Shown: positions 45,343-56,348 of the stretch, in pieces
Layout of the letters: every line of letters starts with the position of its first letter
Numbering within the stretch: position 1 is the first letter of the stretch
Source of the DNA: Escallonia rubra
Lineage: Eukaryota; Streptophyta; Magnoliopsida; Escalloniales; Escalloniaceae
DNA length: 64,000 nucleotides
Reading direction: 5' to 3'
Assembly: GCA_033065855.1 (NCBI GenBank)
Contig: JAVXUO010000629.1
Location: forward strand, 1 to 64,000
The notes under the pieces: model-generated
What the model saw: the letters and a program-made list of their open reading frames with translations, nothing else
Databases searched by the model: none
What the model was told of the DNA's origin: nothing
Position numbers and translations under genes: made by a program

Positions 45343-47034
45343 GGGCTAATCTCAAAACTGTACATTCAACTTTACCTCCAGTACAACTTTAGTACTCAAC
45401 TTTGAAGATGCGCCTAAGAAGTACTTAAGTTTGAAAAAATGATGCAAATCAGTTCTTTGGCTAAAGGATCTCAAATGCCTTTAAAAAGTTCAAGAAGTAG
45501 GACTATCATTATGAAAAAAGGACCGTCCTTTTGATAGTCTTTCTCCCCCCCCCCCCCCCCCCCCCACCTCCCTGTCCCTTTCCCTCCTCTCTATCTTTTC
45601 TTCTTTAATTCACACACACACAAGCTCAAACACAGTTACATGCACACATAACCCCCCCACCCCCTCACTACCAACATCAAAAAATCGAGCCGTCATTTAC
45701 CCTGTTAATGTAATATATTCTTACCCTACCACCAATACCTATTCACTACCTGTGACTAACAACCTCCATTACCCTACCACCAACAACAACCACCACCAAT
45801 CTATGTTGTATAACCACCAAAGCCCTTAAACAATCACCCCAAACCCACAGTCTGTTCACACCACTTACTACTGGTTTTAAATCATGGTTTCATCATCGAA
45901 TCATCTCATCTGCCTCCGTGTCGCTGCCATCAATCGACATCACAATTGGCGCAAGTACCACCAGTTCGACTTCACTGCCACCATAGCCATTTCGTCACCA
46001 CCCAGTTACCGATGGCCTCATCGCATCACCAACATCATCACTACACAACATGTGGCATCACCCTAACTACCTCAAAACCTAGCACCAGTCGTCACCAGTG
46101 GTGACCCAGCACAACCACCAAATCACCCCAGTACCACAGGCCTCATCACAGCACCATCATCCGCCAGATCGTCCACCTAAAACCACCACCACATCAGCCT
46201 AACCACTGCACCACCACAACCTGTCGGCATCACTGCAATCACTGCCCGCATCATTGCAGTGCCGTCGACACCAGATTAGTACCGCAGGCGCCCAGATCCT
46301 CTTCCCAAGACCACCGGCGCCCTCCTCAAAATCAAAATCTGGAGCCAAGACTTTCGACGTCTTTCGACCCACAATCATGACTCCACCTTGTTAGAGATCT
46401 CCCTCAAAACCAAGAACCAACATCTTCGCGGGTGCACCGCTGATCACAGACGTAGCATCATCGTCGGGGACCACCGAGGCATCACTACCGCAACTACCAC
46501 CAGTCACACCATCAGTCGCCCATACATCTCATTCTCTCTCACTATTTCTCTATCTTTGTGGCTGGGTATCTCTTATTTCTCTCACTTCTCTATCTATCCT
46601 CTATCCTCTCTCTTCTCCCTCTCTCTTTTTTGTGATGTCGGTTGATGGTCACCTTTGCTTCCCTCGTCACCTATTGATGGCTCAATTTTTTGGTGCCAGC
46701 AATGTGTGTGTGCGTGACTGTGTGCTTGAGTTTTGTGCATGTGTGTGTTTGTGTGTGAATTAAAGATGAAGAGAGAGAGAGAGGGGGGGAGTGTGAAAGA
46801 GCGAGAGACTGTCAAAAGGACGGCTCACATATGGCCCCATGGACAGGCTTTATGTCCTTTTTTCATAATGACAATCCTTACCCCTGGACTTTTTAATGGC
46901 ATATGTGGTTAGTTAGCCAAAAGACTGATTTCAATCATTTTTTCAAATTTAGATACTTTTTTGGCAAACCTTCAAAGCTTGGTACTAAAACTATACATGT
47001 GATAAAGTTGAGAGTACAGTTTTGAGATTAACCC
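45343..47034. mobile_element. Long-TIR MULE-like element with CACC-rich cargo
   Basis: The left end 'gggctaatctcaaaactgta' and the reverse complement of the right end 'gggttaatctcaaaactgta' agree, and similarity extends for about 200 bp through 'ttgaaaaaatgat..aaatcag' to 'tcattatgaaaaaaggac'. The flanks agaaatata and ataaattta match 7 of 9. The interior holds a C-run of about 21 (45546-45566), a long CACC/ATC-rich stretch (45780-46500) and a (GA)n block (46770-46790). No transposase and no recognisable domain in the open frames. Confidence 0.82.
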
Positions 47035-47391
47035 ATAAATTTATATTAAAATGACATCAATTGAAATAAGTGAAACAATATGGTTGGCTTGGTTTGAGAG
47101 CATGACCTTGAGTAGCCAACTTCCATGCATATTCCACGATAAGTAAGAACATCAAAACATATTTCTAAAACAGAAGCATTTTCGAGGGGCCGACGAACTT
47201 GAGGAGTTATGCTCACACCTATTATTACGATTATAAGATAAAGTTAAGAAAAACAAGTTGTTAGTGGGCACATAAATGAAACAAAATCTAAAAAGAAAAT
47301 ATAAAAAATTACCTCCATTAGCCTAGCAAACCAAAAATCCATCTATCTCTCTTTCTTCCAGAAAGCTACTTTATTTTTACGTAATGATGTA

Positions 47392-48255
47392 TGTAATGCC
47401 GTGGAATTTTCGAAACTTTAGACACTCACTCGATCATTTACACTAAGACACTAATACCCTCAACTCAACCAAATAATACCACCGATCTCTCAGAGCAACT
47501 AACCATCAATTAATGTATTACTCTGCGTACAATCATGATTGATAAAATAAATTCAAATCTGATAATGAGCTAGAGAAGTTCACCCACGCAGGGGTTCTAA
47601 TGATCAATACTAACTTAGATCAATTTCCCTCACTCGGTTCTAGTCCATGCTCGGGCAACCTAATGCTGGTTATCACCTGCGAAAAGGAGGTCAAACGAGA
47701 GTGAGTTTTGAGAGCCCAATAAGTTCGATCAATGATTAAAACAAAACGAATCGAACCATTTTTCATATAGAGCCAAACGATAACTTTTAAAAGGATTTTC
47801 AAATAAAACCACAACATTTCGATATAAACATAGGGACGAGTATTAACTCAATCCCTTCAATCAATATTTACTTCAAAACTTTTCAGGTGCAATAAAACAG
47901 AAACAGGTAACATTGAACATGAGTAACACTATAGCAAAGTCATCCCGACAGTGCTCGATATACTTTATATATGCATATGTACACTAACTAGTCCATTTAA
48001 GTACTAGTTCAATCCAACTAACAGACCATCCTTATAACGCTAACAATACACACCATCCTTGTAGCTCCCCAGATTTACTAACTCATGTCAATATTGAGAA
48101 GAAATAAGTACAACTCCTATGATGATCGAATTAATAAACAGATGAGAATGAACAAGAATTCCAAACGACCGCTTTAAGGTTCAAGTTAGGGTTTCATGGG
48201 CAGTTCCAAAAGTATTTTATATCAATTATGAAATTGAAGCTCAATAAAGTTTATA
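47392..48255 (-). mobile_element. Gypsy LTR fragment, reverse orientation
   Basis: Starting TGTAATGCCGTGGAATTTTCG, it follows 15414-15900 closely in order: 'atttacacta', 'ccctcaactcaaccaa', 'cagagcaacta', 'cccacgcaggggttctaatga', 'ctggttatcacct', 'gaggtcaaacgagagtgag'. It represents the end of the same TGTAA...TTACA LTR family, read backwards. The other end is cut at about 48255. Frame 47620-47817 is unsupported. Confidence 0.7.
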
Positions 48256-48261
48256 AAACTT

Positions 48262-48540
48262 GTAGGTCCCTAAACACACTTAGAGGGGGGTGAATATGTT
48301 TTTTCAACTTTGAGCATAAATTTAAAAGTAGAATTTAAAAGTAATAACATAAATAACAATTATAAATCAACACAAAGATTTATACTGGTTCGGCCCCACC
48401 AGCCTACGTCCAGTCCCCGAGCACTCCACATAAGGGAGACCTACTCGAGCCTTTCACTAACCAGCTAGCTTTGGGTTTAAAAGAATTTTAAGCTATCAAA
48501 AAACATAAAAAATGAGTAATGGGGAGTCAATTCTTGAATA
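48262..48540. repeat. Unclassified retroelement-like segment
   Basis: 'cacttagaggggggtgaata' followed by 'ttatactggttcggcccc' and 'cctacgtccagtccccgag' is a combination I recognise as widespread repetitive DNA in plant genomes, but I cannot assign the family or ends. Confidence 0.35.
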
Positions 48541-48544
48541 TATA

Positions 48545-48918
48545 CTCCCTCCGTCCCTAAAAAAACTGATCATATTTTCTTTTTGGGTCGTCCCACAAAA
48601 AGTGATCACTTCCAAATTAGGAAAGATTTTATAAGTATTTTTACATACTTACCCTTTTTATACTTTTTTATAATATTTCTCTCACCACATTTAATTCTCT
48701 ACCAACTTATTTTCTCTCTCCTGGCCCACCACTTTACACTTTTTTATTCTATTTCTCTCTCCACATTTAACACTCTACCAACCAATTTTTTTTCTCTCAT
48801 GGCCACTCTCTTCCCCCCTCTCTCTAAAGGGTAAAATGAAAAAGATACACAATACACAACTTAAATTCTTAATATACGTGCAAAGTGAAATGGATCACAC
48901 TTTTAGGGACGGAAGGAG
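48545..48918. mobile_element. Stowaway-type (Tc1/mariner) MITE
   Basis: The terminal inverted repeat CTCCCTCCGTCCCTAAAA is found at the left and its complement, TTTTAGGGACGGAAGGAG, at the right. TA lies immediately outside both ends (48543-48544 and 48919-48920). The length of 374 bp and the AT/TC-rich interior fit the Stowaway group. The frame 48583-48834 is part of the MITE. Confidence 0.93.
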
Positions 48919-48920
48919 TA

Positions 48921-49890
48921 GAACATTTACTTAAAGAACTTAAATCGACGGACCATTAAAGAGGGGTGAGACTGAAAGAGAGAGAGAGAGAGAAAGAGCA
49001 GTGGCGTCAGTGGCAAAGTAATGACGACTGACCACCCACGACCACTTACGACCACCCGCGACCACCGGAGACTCCGGCAACCACCCGAAACCACCGCGAC
49101 CACTAGTGAAGAATTTGAGAGGAGAGAGACTAGGAAGCAGCAGCCACCAACCAGAGGCAACACTGTCGATGGCCACCAAACGGCTCCTATCTTTTCAGGA
49201 TAAACCAAGAAAAAGAAATAGAGAAGAAGAAGAACTCTAGCGACGGTGAACACGGCGGCAATGGTGGAGATGGAGGCGACAGCCAACGCAACAGATTTGC
49301 CGTTCGTGTCTTTGCTTCTCTGAGTTTCTGTCTTCCTTCACCAGATACTTCTTTTTCTTTTGTTGACTCTATGACTTTCTGTCTTCATGAAATCTTTTGG
49401 CTCAAATTTATCTAGTTTTGCCCAAGGAGCAACTCCATGTGTTGTGGGGCTTTGTATGTGGCCTTCGGTAGCCCATGTGTGCAGCTATATATGACTAAAT
49501 GACCCACAATGTCCATATATTTGTACAAGAGCTCATTAAACATATATATTTCAAATGCAAATATTAATTATTTAAAACTATTAAAAATTGTCTTATTCTA
49601 GTCGCACTGGATCCTGCTTCTTCTTTTTTTTTAAATGCCGTAACGGCGTATCCGTATCCGTGTCCATGCTTCATAGGTGACGGTAATGGATTATGGTGCG
49701 GCCGACAGTTGACAGGGAGGGAGAGGGAGCAACAAGATATGGGGTAGTCAACGGATGGGGTTAAATGTTCAGTGAGTTCACTTACTTAGTTCTTGGCTTG
49801 TTGAAGGGACTCAGGGAGTTGTCTCGTGAATCTGGTATCCATTGGTCTTTTATATTTTTTTAAAGACCTATTGATAGTATGCAGTTTTGT
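48921..49890. other. Intergenic with a CCACC-rich patch
   Basis: The part at 48970-49300 is GA- and CCACC-rich and gives low-complexity frames on both strands (48927-49286, Ser/Leu/Val-rich), not supported as coding. The rest is AT-rich with nothing recognised. Confidence 0.5.
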
Positions 49891-49896
49891 CCTCTA

Positions 49897-50087
49897 TTTT
49901 GACCATCAAACCGTCCAAATTGACAAAAAAGATCGCATAAACAGTAGATAAAGGACTACATTGTAACATCTAATAGATAGTCAACTAATTGCATATATTT
50001 TGACCATCAAACGGTCCAAATTGACAAAAAAGATCGCAGACTGGTAGATAAAGGACTACATTAGTCAACTGATTGCATAGTAACCCA
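49897..50087. repeat. Tandem duplication, period 101 bp
   Basis: 'ttttgaccatcaaac.gtccaaattgacaaaaaagatcgca' and 'agataaaggactacatt' occur twice, starting at 49897 and 49998. The second unit is shortened by a 10-15-bp deletion, and 'agtcaact.attgcata' closes both. Confidence 0.9.
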
Positions 50088-50512
50088 ACAAATTAGTGAA
50101 CGGACTAACTGTCCTTTATTAGTAGGCTAAGGCGATATTATTTGGAAAAGGACCTTGACTTAATTACTTGTTATGGTTATCGAGGATCAACATCGACATC
50201 TCGAAACATGTTTTTAACGTGTTCAATCCGCCCAAAACACAAAAAGGTACACAATTTATTGGTTCTCAACAGCTCATATATTTTGAATATGTTGCAAAAA
50301 GCAAAGCCTACAAAGCTCGTACATTTCCGTTTTTCCATAAATTCTTTTGGGGAAGTTTCCCTGTTACATTCCGTCAAATGACCAAGCTACCCTACATGTG
50401 TAACATATGCCATACCACGAACCACAGACGATAATTACTCATACCCGTTTATTACTACTTCAAGATGAAAAATAAGCACACACACACACACACACACACA
50501 CAGAGACCAGAC

Positions 50513-50761
50513 CTGTTTTCTGAAAGGGAAGATGAGATCGGCGAAACTTTTAGCGTCATCGTGGACACCGAAAAGGCCGTCGGTGTGGGCGAAGACTGCA
50601 TGTGCTCTCTGACTCTGCTTCTGGCTCTGGATTTTGTCATCCTTAACATCAGCGATGTCGGCAACGATGCTAGCATGCTTAAATAGCTCTTTGAGAGCCA
50701 GCTCAGAGGCGCTTCGGTTCATATCACCGGCGGCGGAGATCGTCGAGTCTTTCTTATCCAT
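50513..50761 (-). CDS. First exon of a bZIP9/CPRF2-type (group C) bZIP gene
   Basis: ATG at 50761 gives MDKKDSTISAAGDMNRSASE...ELFKHASIVADIADVKDDK and ends ...SFADLIFPFRKQ after exactly 83 codons, next to a GT donor (minus-strand CAG|GTCTGG). The 'MxRSASELALxELF' start and the 'SFADL.FPFR' end before a phase-0 intron are characteristic of group C bZIP transcription factors such as Arabidopsis bZIP9. These bind ACGT-core promoters in the nucleus and heterodimerise with group S1 bZIPs. A (GT)n run follows in the putative intron. I could not find the next exon (the basic region and leucine zipper lie further on) down to 48900, so the gene is either fragmentary or has a very long intron. Frames on the other strand are shadows. 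Confidence 0.65.
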
Positions 50762-50923
50762 CGGTCACACTGCCAAGTGTGATCTCAAAATGATTCCTTC
50801 ACCTGGAAGTTAAGAGAGTAGGAGAGGGGGGGGGGGGGGAAGGCGGAAAGAGTGTGAAGCAGGTGAGTGAATGATTATTATTATATCGACGATAGATAGA
50901 TAGAAAAGGCAAGTAAAGACGAA

Positions 50924-51442
50924 GGCATGTTTGACACAGCTTTTTTTTTCAGTTTTTTTTTTCAGTTTTGGAAATTAAAAAAAAAAGTTGCGTTTGATAA
51001 CCATTTTTTTTTCTTCTTCAGTTTTTAAACTGAAGAAGAAAAAAAAATTCCAAAAATGAGTTTTTTTTTCTTCAGTTTTGTTTTTTTTTTAGACCACCAC
51101 CACCACTGGCGGTTGCTGGCGGCCAACTCCGGCCACCACCACCACCGGCGACAACCTCCGGCGGTGGCCGGTGATCACCGCTGGCAGTTGCACTGCCGGC
51201 GGCCATCACCGCCCCCGGCAACCTCCAGCGGCCACCAGCCACCGCCTGCCATCGCCACCGCAAACCACCACCAAAAAAAAAAAAAACTCAAAATAAAAAA
51301 TGGGTTATCAAACACCCAAAAATAAAAACTCAAAATAAAAACTGAGTTATCAAACACTCACTTGTTTTTGTAAAAAAATAAAATTAAGCTGTTCTTTATT
51401 TTTATTTTTTTAAACTGAAAAAAAAATGTTGTCAAACAGAGC
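50924..51442. mobile_element. TIR MITE with GGCGG/CCACC-rich centre
   Basis: The left end 'gcatgtttgacacagc' and the reverse complement of the right end 'gctctgtttgacaac' match, each followed by T/A homopolymers around 'ttttcag'. 'CGAAG' occurs at both borders (50920 and 51444), a possible part of an 8-bp hAT target duplication. The centre (51095-51270) is trinucleotide-like CCACC/CCGGCG. The frames 51056-51357 are low complexity and not genes. Confidence 0.65.
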
Positions 51443-51740
51443 CGAAGAAGCCAAAGTGGCTTCGTGAAATTGAAAGCAGGGTGAGGGCCCTCATCATTTC
51501 CCTCCACTTTACTAGTTTACCGTCAAAGGCTACCAACTTCTCCTTAGTGACCACGTATTATTGCCAAGTTTGCCCCGTTACACCACAAGGACGCATATTT
51601 TCAACTCAGAGGGCTAGCTAAAAATGATAGAGATTTATTTGTCGGAGCGTCTCGTTAAAGGCTCATTTATAACCAGAGTTTAATCTAGAATTTCAAGCTT
51701 GTTTAATGAACTTACCAAGTTTGATATTTAAAGCATATTC
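51443..51740. other. Intergenic left flank of LTR element
   Basis: No gene seen. It ends with the target duplication ATGAG (51741-51745). Joined to 56349 onward it forms the pre-insertion site of the element at 51746-56343. Confidence 0.6.
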
Positions 51741-51745
51741 ATGAG

Positions 51746-52162
51746 CGATATGACTCAAATATAAATTCCTAATCATTGAGAGACACTCACATTTCCAGTT
51801 AAACTAGGTCAAACTATCTTATCGAAAATTATGATTTTGGAAGAATTCTAAAAAATTGATCCTCAAGGATCCTGATGCGATCCTAACTGATCTGACCCCA
51901 AGGCTCGGCCTTCAGAATCTTAGATATACTAGGATTCCCATACTTACAGTTATATAAAGGCAACTATCTCCTGGTACGCAAAAAATCACACGAACAGATA
52001 CACGGTATTTCATGTTTTTTCAGAGTCTATATTCTATAACTACGTTCTGACTTAAGCATCAGAGAGTTCTTCGCCGAGAACCCACCCTGGCGGTCACTCG
52101 TTTTCTCTCTTGCATGTCATCATTCTAAACTACGGTTTCAGATCAAGTTTTTAACAGCAACA
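51746..52162 (+). repeat. 5' LTR of the non-coding LTR element
   Basis: It begins CGATATGACTC where the 3' LTR has TGATATGACTC, so the terminal T has mutated to C. It ends ...CAGCAACA. A TATA-like 'cagttatataaagg' is at about 51948-51961, ahead of the expected transcript start. Confidence 0.88.
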
Positions 52163-54665
52163 GATTGGCGACATCCATCGGGTTTGCTAATCTAGACAGT
52201 TGACCTCAAGACAACCGCATTGTATTTTTTCTGAGGATCGTTCACAAGGTGCCGCCGGTAGTCAAGCCACCGACGGCCCCGCCATCGTCAAACAGTCCTA
52301 CTGCCATCAAACAGTCGAGAAAAAATAGTTCATAACTCAAAGACCACCGCCACACAACGGCCTCCACTACTGCGATCTAACGCAGTACCTAGACATCAAC
52401 AACCAGTCGGCCAGTGAGATGGCTCTATATTCCCGCACACAATAAGCCACCATCAATTGCACAATCGTCACCACCACGAAGCTGTCGCAACAGTAAAAAA
52501 ATGACCTAAACTGTGGGCAATCCTCCCCTTTATCCAAATCTGCGTCATCACGGACTCGGGCAATGTGGCAACAGCACAGCGGCAAGATAACGCCATGTCG
52601 TCGAAGCACAAGCCGCAACCGGCAGCGCGCCATCTTAACGAGGTGCCGCAGGTCAACATCCATGACAAAATTCAGTCACCGCCGCCGGTCAAAGTTCACA
52701 ACAACTCTAGCACTGCCATAACTCTTTGACGTCATGTCATGGGCTGCCGCAATCGATTTCTCTGCTCACCTTTGCATCACGGAGCCATCGTAAAAAAATA
52801 GAGTTAGAGGAAGAATAATGAAGTAACAGCAGCGCTGCTGGCGCCATCTCCACCACCGCCGCGTATAGCCAGCAAATAGCCGCTCCACGGGTCAAAACCT
52901 AAAAGGATTATCATCACTGCACATGGTCAAAACTCTAACTAAACAAACCACCACAGGTGGCGTACCATCGTAATCGGACACAAGAAATCGGTGGCGAAGC
53001 CTAGCCGAGGGACTGCATCGCGAGTAGCATCATCACAGTCAGCTTATCACCCATTCATCTAGATCTACGCCAGCAGCGGTGCCGCCACTCGACCGTTGTA
53101 CCAACACTAATCAGCGCCCCCATTTGGTGATGTGTCGGCCGATGGGTCTTTCCCAGCCGGAACAACTCATCGCCGCTCCTTCTTTGCTTGACGTCGGCGA
53201 TGGGGTCTGACTAGCAGCAGTGGCAGTTGTGCTTCTGTCGATGAAAGAAAGGGGGCAGATAAGAAAAAGAAAAGGTCAATTCTTTCTTTTTGACATTAAC
53301 GCCCATAATTATACGTATTTACATTTTAGACCCATAGGATCTTTTGTATTTTACATATGCCACATCCTCTAAAAGCATGTGAATTTCTACCTCATGGAAA
53401 TACATATTGTATTTTAGACCCACATGGTCTCGCTTACTCGACTTAAGCCACATACATTTTAAAGCCTTAGGCTTGTAACCCGTGAAAAGGCCTATTTAGA
53501 TTTAAGACCACATGGTCTTACTTATTTAACAAATGCGGCACAAACTCTTTAACAATGGCATATGTTTTATCGTTTATTTGTTGCTGAAAGCAAAGCAAAT
53601 ACGATTTGCGGCGCTAGCAAGCCTTCCAAAGGCTACTCTCTGTTCAATTCTATGTTAACTAGACCTATGTTCTTTTTTGGTCTAGCATTATGCAATTGCG
53701 TCAATTGACGCAAGCATGTCACAGGTCGGGGCTTCCGACTGCTATGACTTCTTAAGCTCACACAACCTATCTTATAACCGAGAAAGCCCTAATGGGGCCA
53801 CAGTGTATGAGCATCGCTTTTATTTATGTGTTATAAACATAGTTGCACTTGTAAGCTCATATGTTTTATTGTTTTAAAGGCTATTTTTTCGGTCATGTAC
53901 TTTTTCTTGTTGCAAGGGCTTAAAATGTGTCCGCAAGCATCAACAGTGACATGAAAACCGCTTCATAAGCGAGGGCTCAATACATTGAATCCTACGACTT
54001 CAAGTCATGTTTAGGGTTTCTGCTACAATATCTTGTCGACTCAGCATTTTTTGTTATCTTATGATATATCTGGTCATACAGTGACCGATTATCAGTGGTC
54101 AAACATTCATACCACCGCATGCTACCAATGCATATAGAGAATCAGAGCATTTCACCAATAGCGTCTCTAATATGTGTAGTACAACTGCAAGCTCAAGCTC
54201 ATGCAATCAGCAAATCAGATCTGGTTGCCTCTCAGTATATTGGTAAACTGCGGAAACTCCTTTAAAGATCACCCAGTGATTTCCTACTCAGACGAACTTC
54301 ACTTCCTCCATCTTTACTAATCATCAGTGACATCTTGCTCAAACGAACTTCGCATCCTCTAATTTTATATGCTTGTCCGGCCGACCAGATAGAGTACGGT
54401 CCTCTATATTTTTATTGCTCATACATGTCTTCTTGCGACCATGTCTTATATATAGATTGAAAAAGCCATCTTTATATATTCATGCCTTCTCAAGTTGGGG
54501 GGGGGGGGGGGGGCTTTATATTTTTGTGAGATCATCAATACTACAGGCTTAAATGCCTTGTGCCCTCTCAGGCACATGGGCTTCATAATAACAGCTATTT
54601 TACGGGCTCAATACCCCGCGCCTTCTTATGTAGCATCATGAAGACAGAGTACGTGTTTTCTTTGA
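52163..54665. other. Non-coding interior of the LTR element
   Basis: GC-rich CCACCG-type low complexity at 52240-53250 gives unsupported frames (52367-52668). From 53280 to 53620 'tttagaccca.atggtctt.cttact.ga.tta' recurs at about 53325, 53415 and 53500. A G-run of 18 lies at about 54497-54514. No domain was recognised. Confidence 0.6.
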
Positions 54666-54668
54666 CTG

Positions 54669-55225
54669 TAGCCCTCAAGGGCCTTTATAAAAACTTTAAA
54701 TTCCATATAGCCATCAAGGGTATTTGCATGAGCTTTGTGATCCATTAGCTCTCAAGGGCACGAGCGAGAACTCTAAGTTCCATCATACCCTCAAGGGTAT
54801 TTATATGAGCTTTGCACTTCGTCTGCCCTCACGGGCGTGTATGAGAACTCTAAGTTCCATCAAACCCTCAAGGGTATTTACATGAGCTTTGTGCTCAATC
54901 AACCCTCAAGGACGCATACAAGAACTTCATGTTCCATCAAATCCCCGAGGGCATTTACATGAGCCTTGTGCTCTATTAGCCCTCAAAGGGCGCTTACTAG
55001 AATTCTAAGTTCTATCAAACCCTCAATGGTATTTTACATGAGCTTTGTACTCCATCAGCCCTCAAGTGCACATATGAGAACTTTAAGTTCTGTCAAACCC
55101 CCAAGGGTATTTGCATGAGCTTTCCACTCCATTAGCCCTCAAGGGCAGATACTAGAACTCTAAGTTCCATCAAACTCCCAAGGGTACTTACATGAGCTTT
55201 GTGCTCCATCAGCCCCCAAGGGCAG
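54669..55225. repeat. 77-bp tandem array inside the LTR element
   Basis: Unit starts ('gccctcaagggc' or close variants) were read at 54671, 54748, 54825, 54901, 54979, 55058, 55135 and 55212, with spacing 76-79. Each unit has two halves that both start with 'ccctcaaggg': one continues '...agaactctaagttccatcaaa', the other 'tatttacatgagctttgtgctccatca'. The array is therefore a dimer of about 38-bp repeats. It is non-coding. Confidence 0.9.
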
Positions 55226-55928
55226 TCCCTCAAGGGATGAACACCCCCAAGAGTGACAGGATAGTGCTCAAGTTCTATCCGAACGGTTTAGCTACAGCTC
55301 TAACCCGTGAAACGGCAAAGCGCTTTGTGGTACTTCATCACCCCAACATTCTTTGTCGATTCAAAACCCAGCCAAATGTGAGAGCGAGGCTTCTTTGCTA
55401 GCTCTTAATTGATGACAAGAGTTAGCATCAAAGTAAAATGAAAGCATGACGTGGTCAACCGAAGCTAAAGAACACACACTTATAACAACACACCTCCAAC
55501 AGAGAAGTGAAAACTATGTTGACAAGTGAAACCTCTCAAGGGGACATTCAAACACTTAGGCAAGTATATACAAGTACATGCAACAACTTGCATGTATAGC
55601 TTTGTGTCCTCTCCCCAGATAGGGTACCATGGGGCACAGCCTCTAATGGATCTCAAGATCCCATGATTCATCTTTCCAAAGACAATTTTGAATGGCCTGG
55701 TTGGGTGAAATTCTAAGACCTAGCTCTCAAGAGCTAAAGTTCTAGCACCATACTTGGGCAAAGTTCCATGACTTAAGCTTCCAGGAGCTTAGGGTCAAGC
55801 ATATGGAGTAGAGAAATATTATTTACCCCTAGAAGCGGATGAAAAATTTCTTACAAATCTGATGTGTGTCTCAAGACACCTGGTATAACTTCCTTAACCA
55901 AACATTTTGGCTAAGAAGGGGGGACTTA

Positions 55929-56343
55929 TGATATGACTCAAATGTAAACACCCAATCATTGAGGGACACCCCTTATTTCGCAGTCAAACTGGGTCAAATG
56001 ATCTTATTAAGAATTATGATTTTGGAAAAATTCTCAAAAGATTGTGACATGATCCTCAAGGATCCTAATGGATCTGGCCCCAAGGCCCAACCATTAGAAT
56101 CTTAGACATACTAAGATTCTCCTACCTACAGCTATATAAGGGGAAATACCCCCAAGTACGCAAACAACTACACACACAGACACACAGTCTTTCATGCTTC
56201 TTTAGAGTCTCTATCCTGTAGTTGTGCTCTGACTTAAGTATCGGAGAGTTCTCCGCCGGGAACCCCACCCGGGGGTCACTTATTTTTTTCTTGCAGGTCA
56301 TCGTTCCAGGCTAGGGTTCCAGATCAAGTTTTTAGTAACAACA
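55929..56343 (+). repeat. 3' LTR of the non-coding LTR element
   Basis: It starts TGATATGACTC after the purine tract, ends ...GTAACAACA, and is followed by the target duplication ATGAG. It contains 'cagctatataagggga', a TATA-like motif matching that of the 5' LTR. Confidence 0.88.
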
Positions 56344-56348
56344 ATGAG

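Larger units (their letters stand above)
51746..56343 (+). mobile_element. Structurally complete non-coding LTR retrotransposon (LARD-like)
   Basis: The 5' LTR is 51746-52162 and the 3' LTR is 55929-56343, about 416 bp each. They are colinear throughout (for example 'tgattttggaa.aattct', 'cctcaaggatcctgat.cgat', 'agagttct.cgccg.gaacccc'). ATGAG is perfectly duplicated at 51741-51745 and 56344-56348. A 'gattggcgacatcc' primer-binding-like site follows the 5' LTR, and a purine tract (aagaaggggggactta) precedes the 3' LTR. The 3.77-kb interior has no gag or pol domain in any frame. Replication would need proteins in trans. A second, broken copy lies at 21880-22378. Confidence 0.9.

Noticed and set aside
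48927-49286. 119-codon minus-strand frame rich in Leu/Val/Ser
   Set aside because: GA/CCACC-rich composition opens several frames at once. No start context or motif.
50142-50434. Plus-strand frames of 79 and 88 codons near the bZIP exon
   Set aside because: No recognisable domain. They overlap each other and a minus-strand frame, consistent with chance.
54669-55225. Regular 77-bp repeats that might suggest a CRISPR-like array
   Set aside because: The whole unit repeats, there are no unique spacers, and it lies inside a plant LTR retrotransposon.
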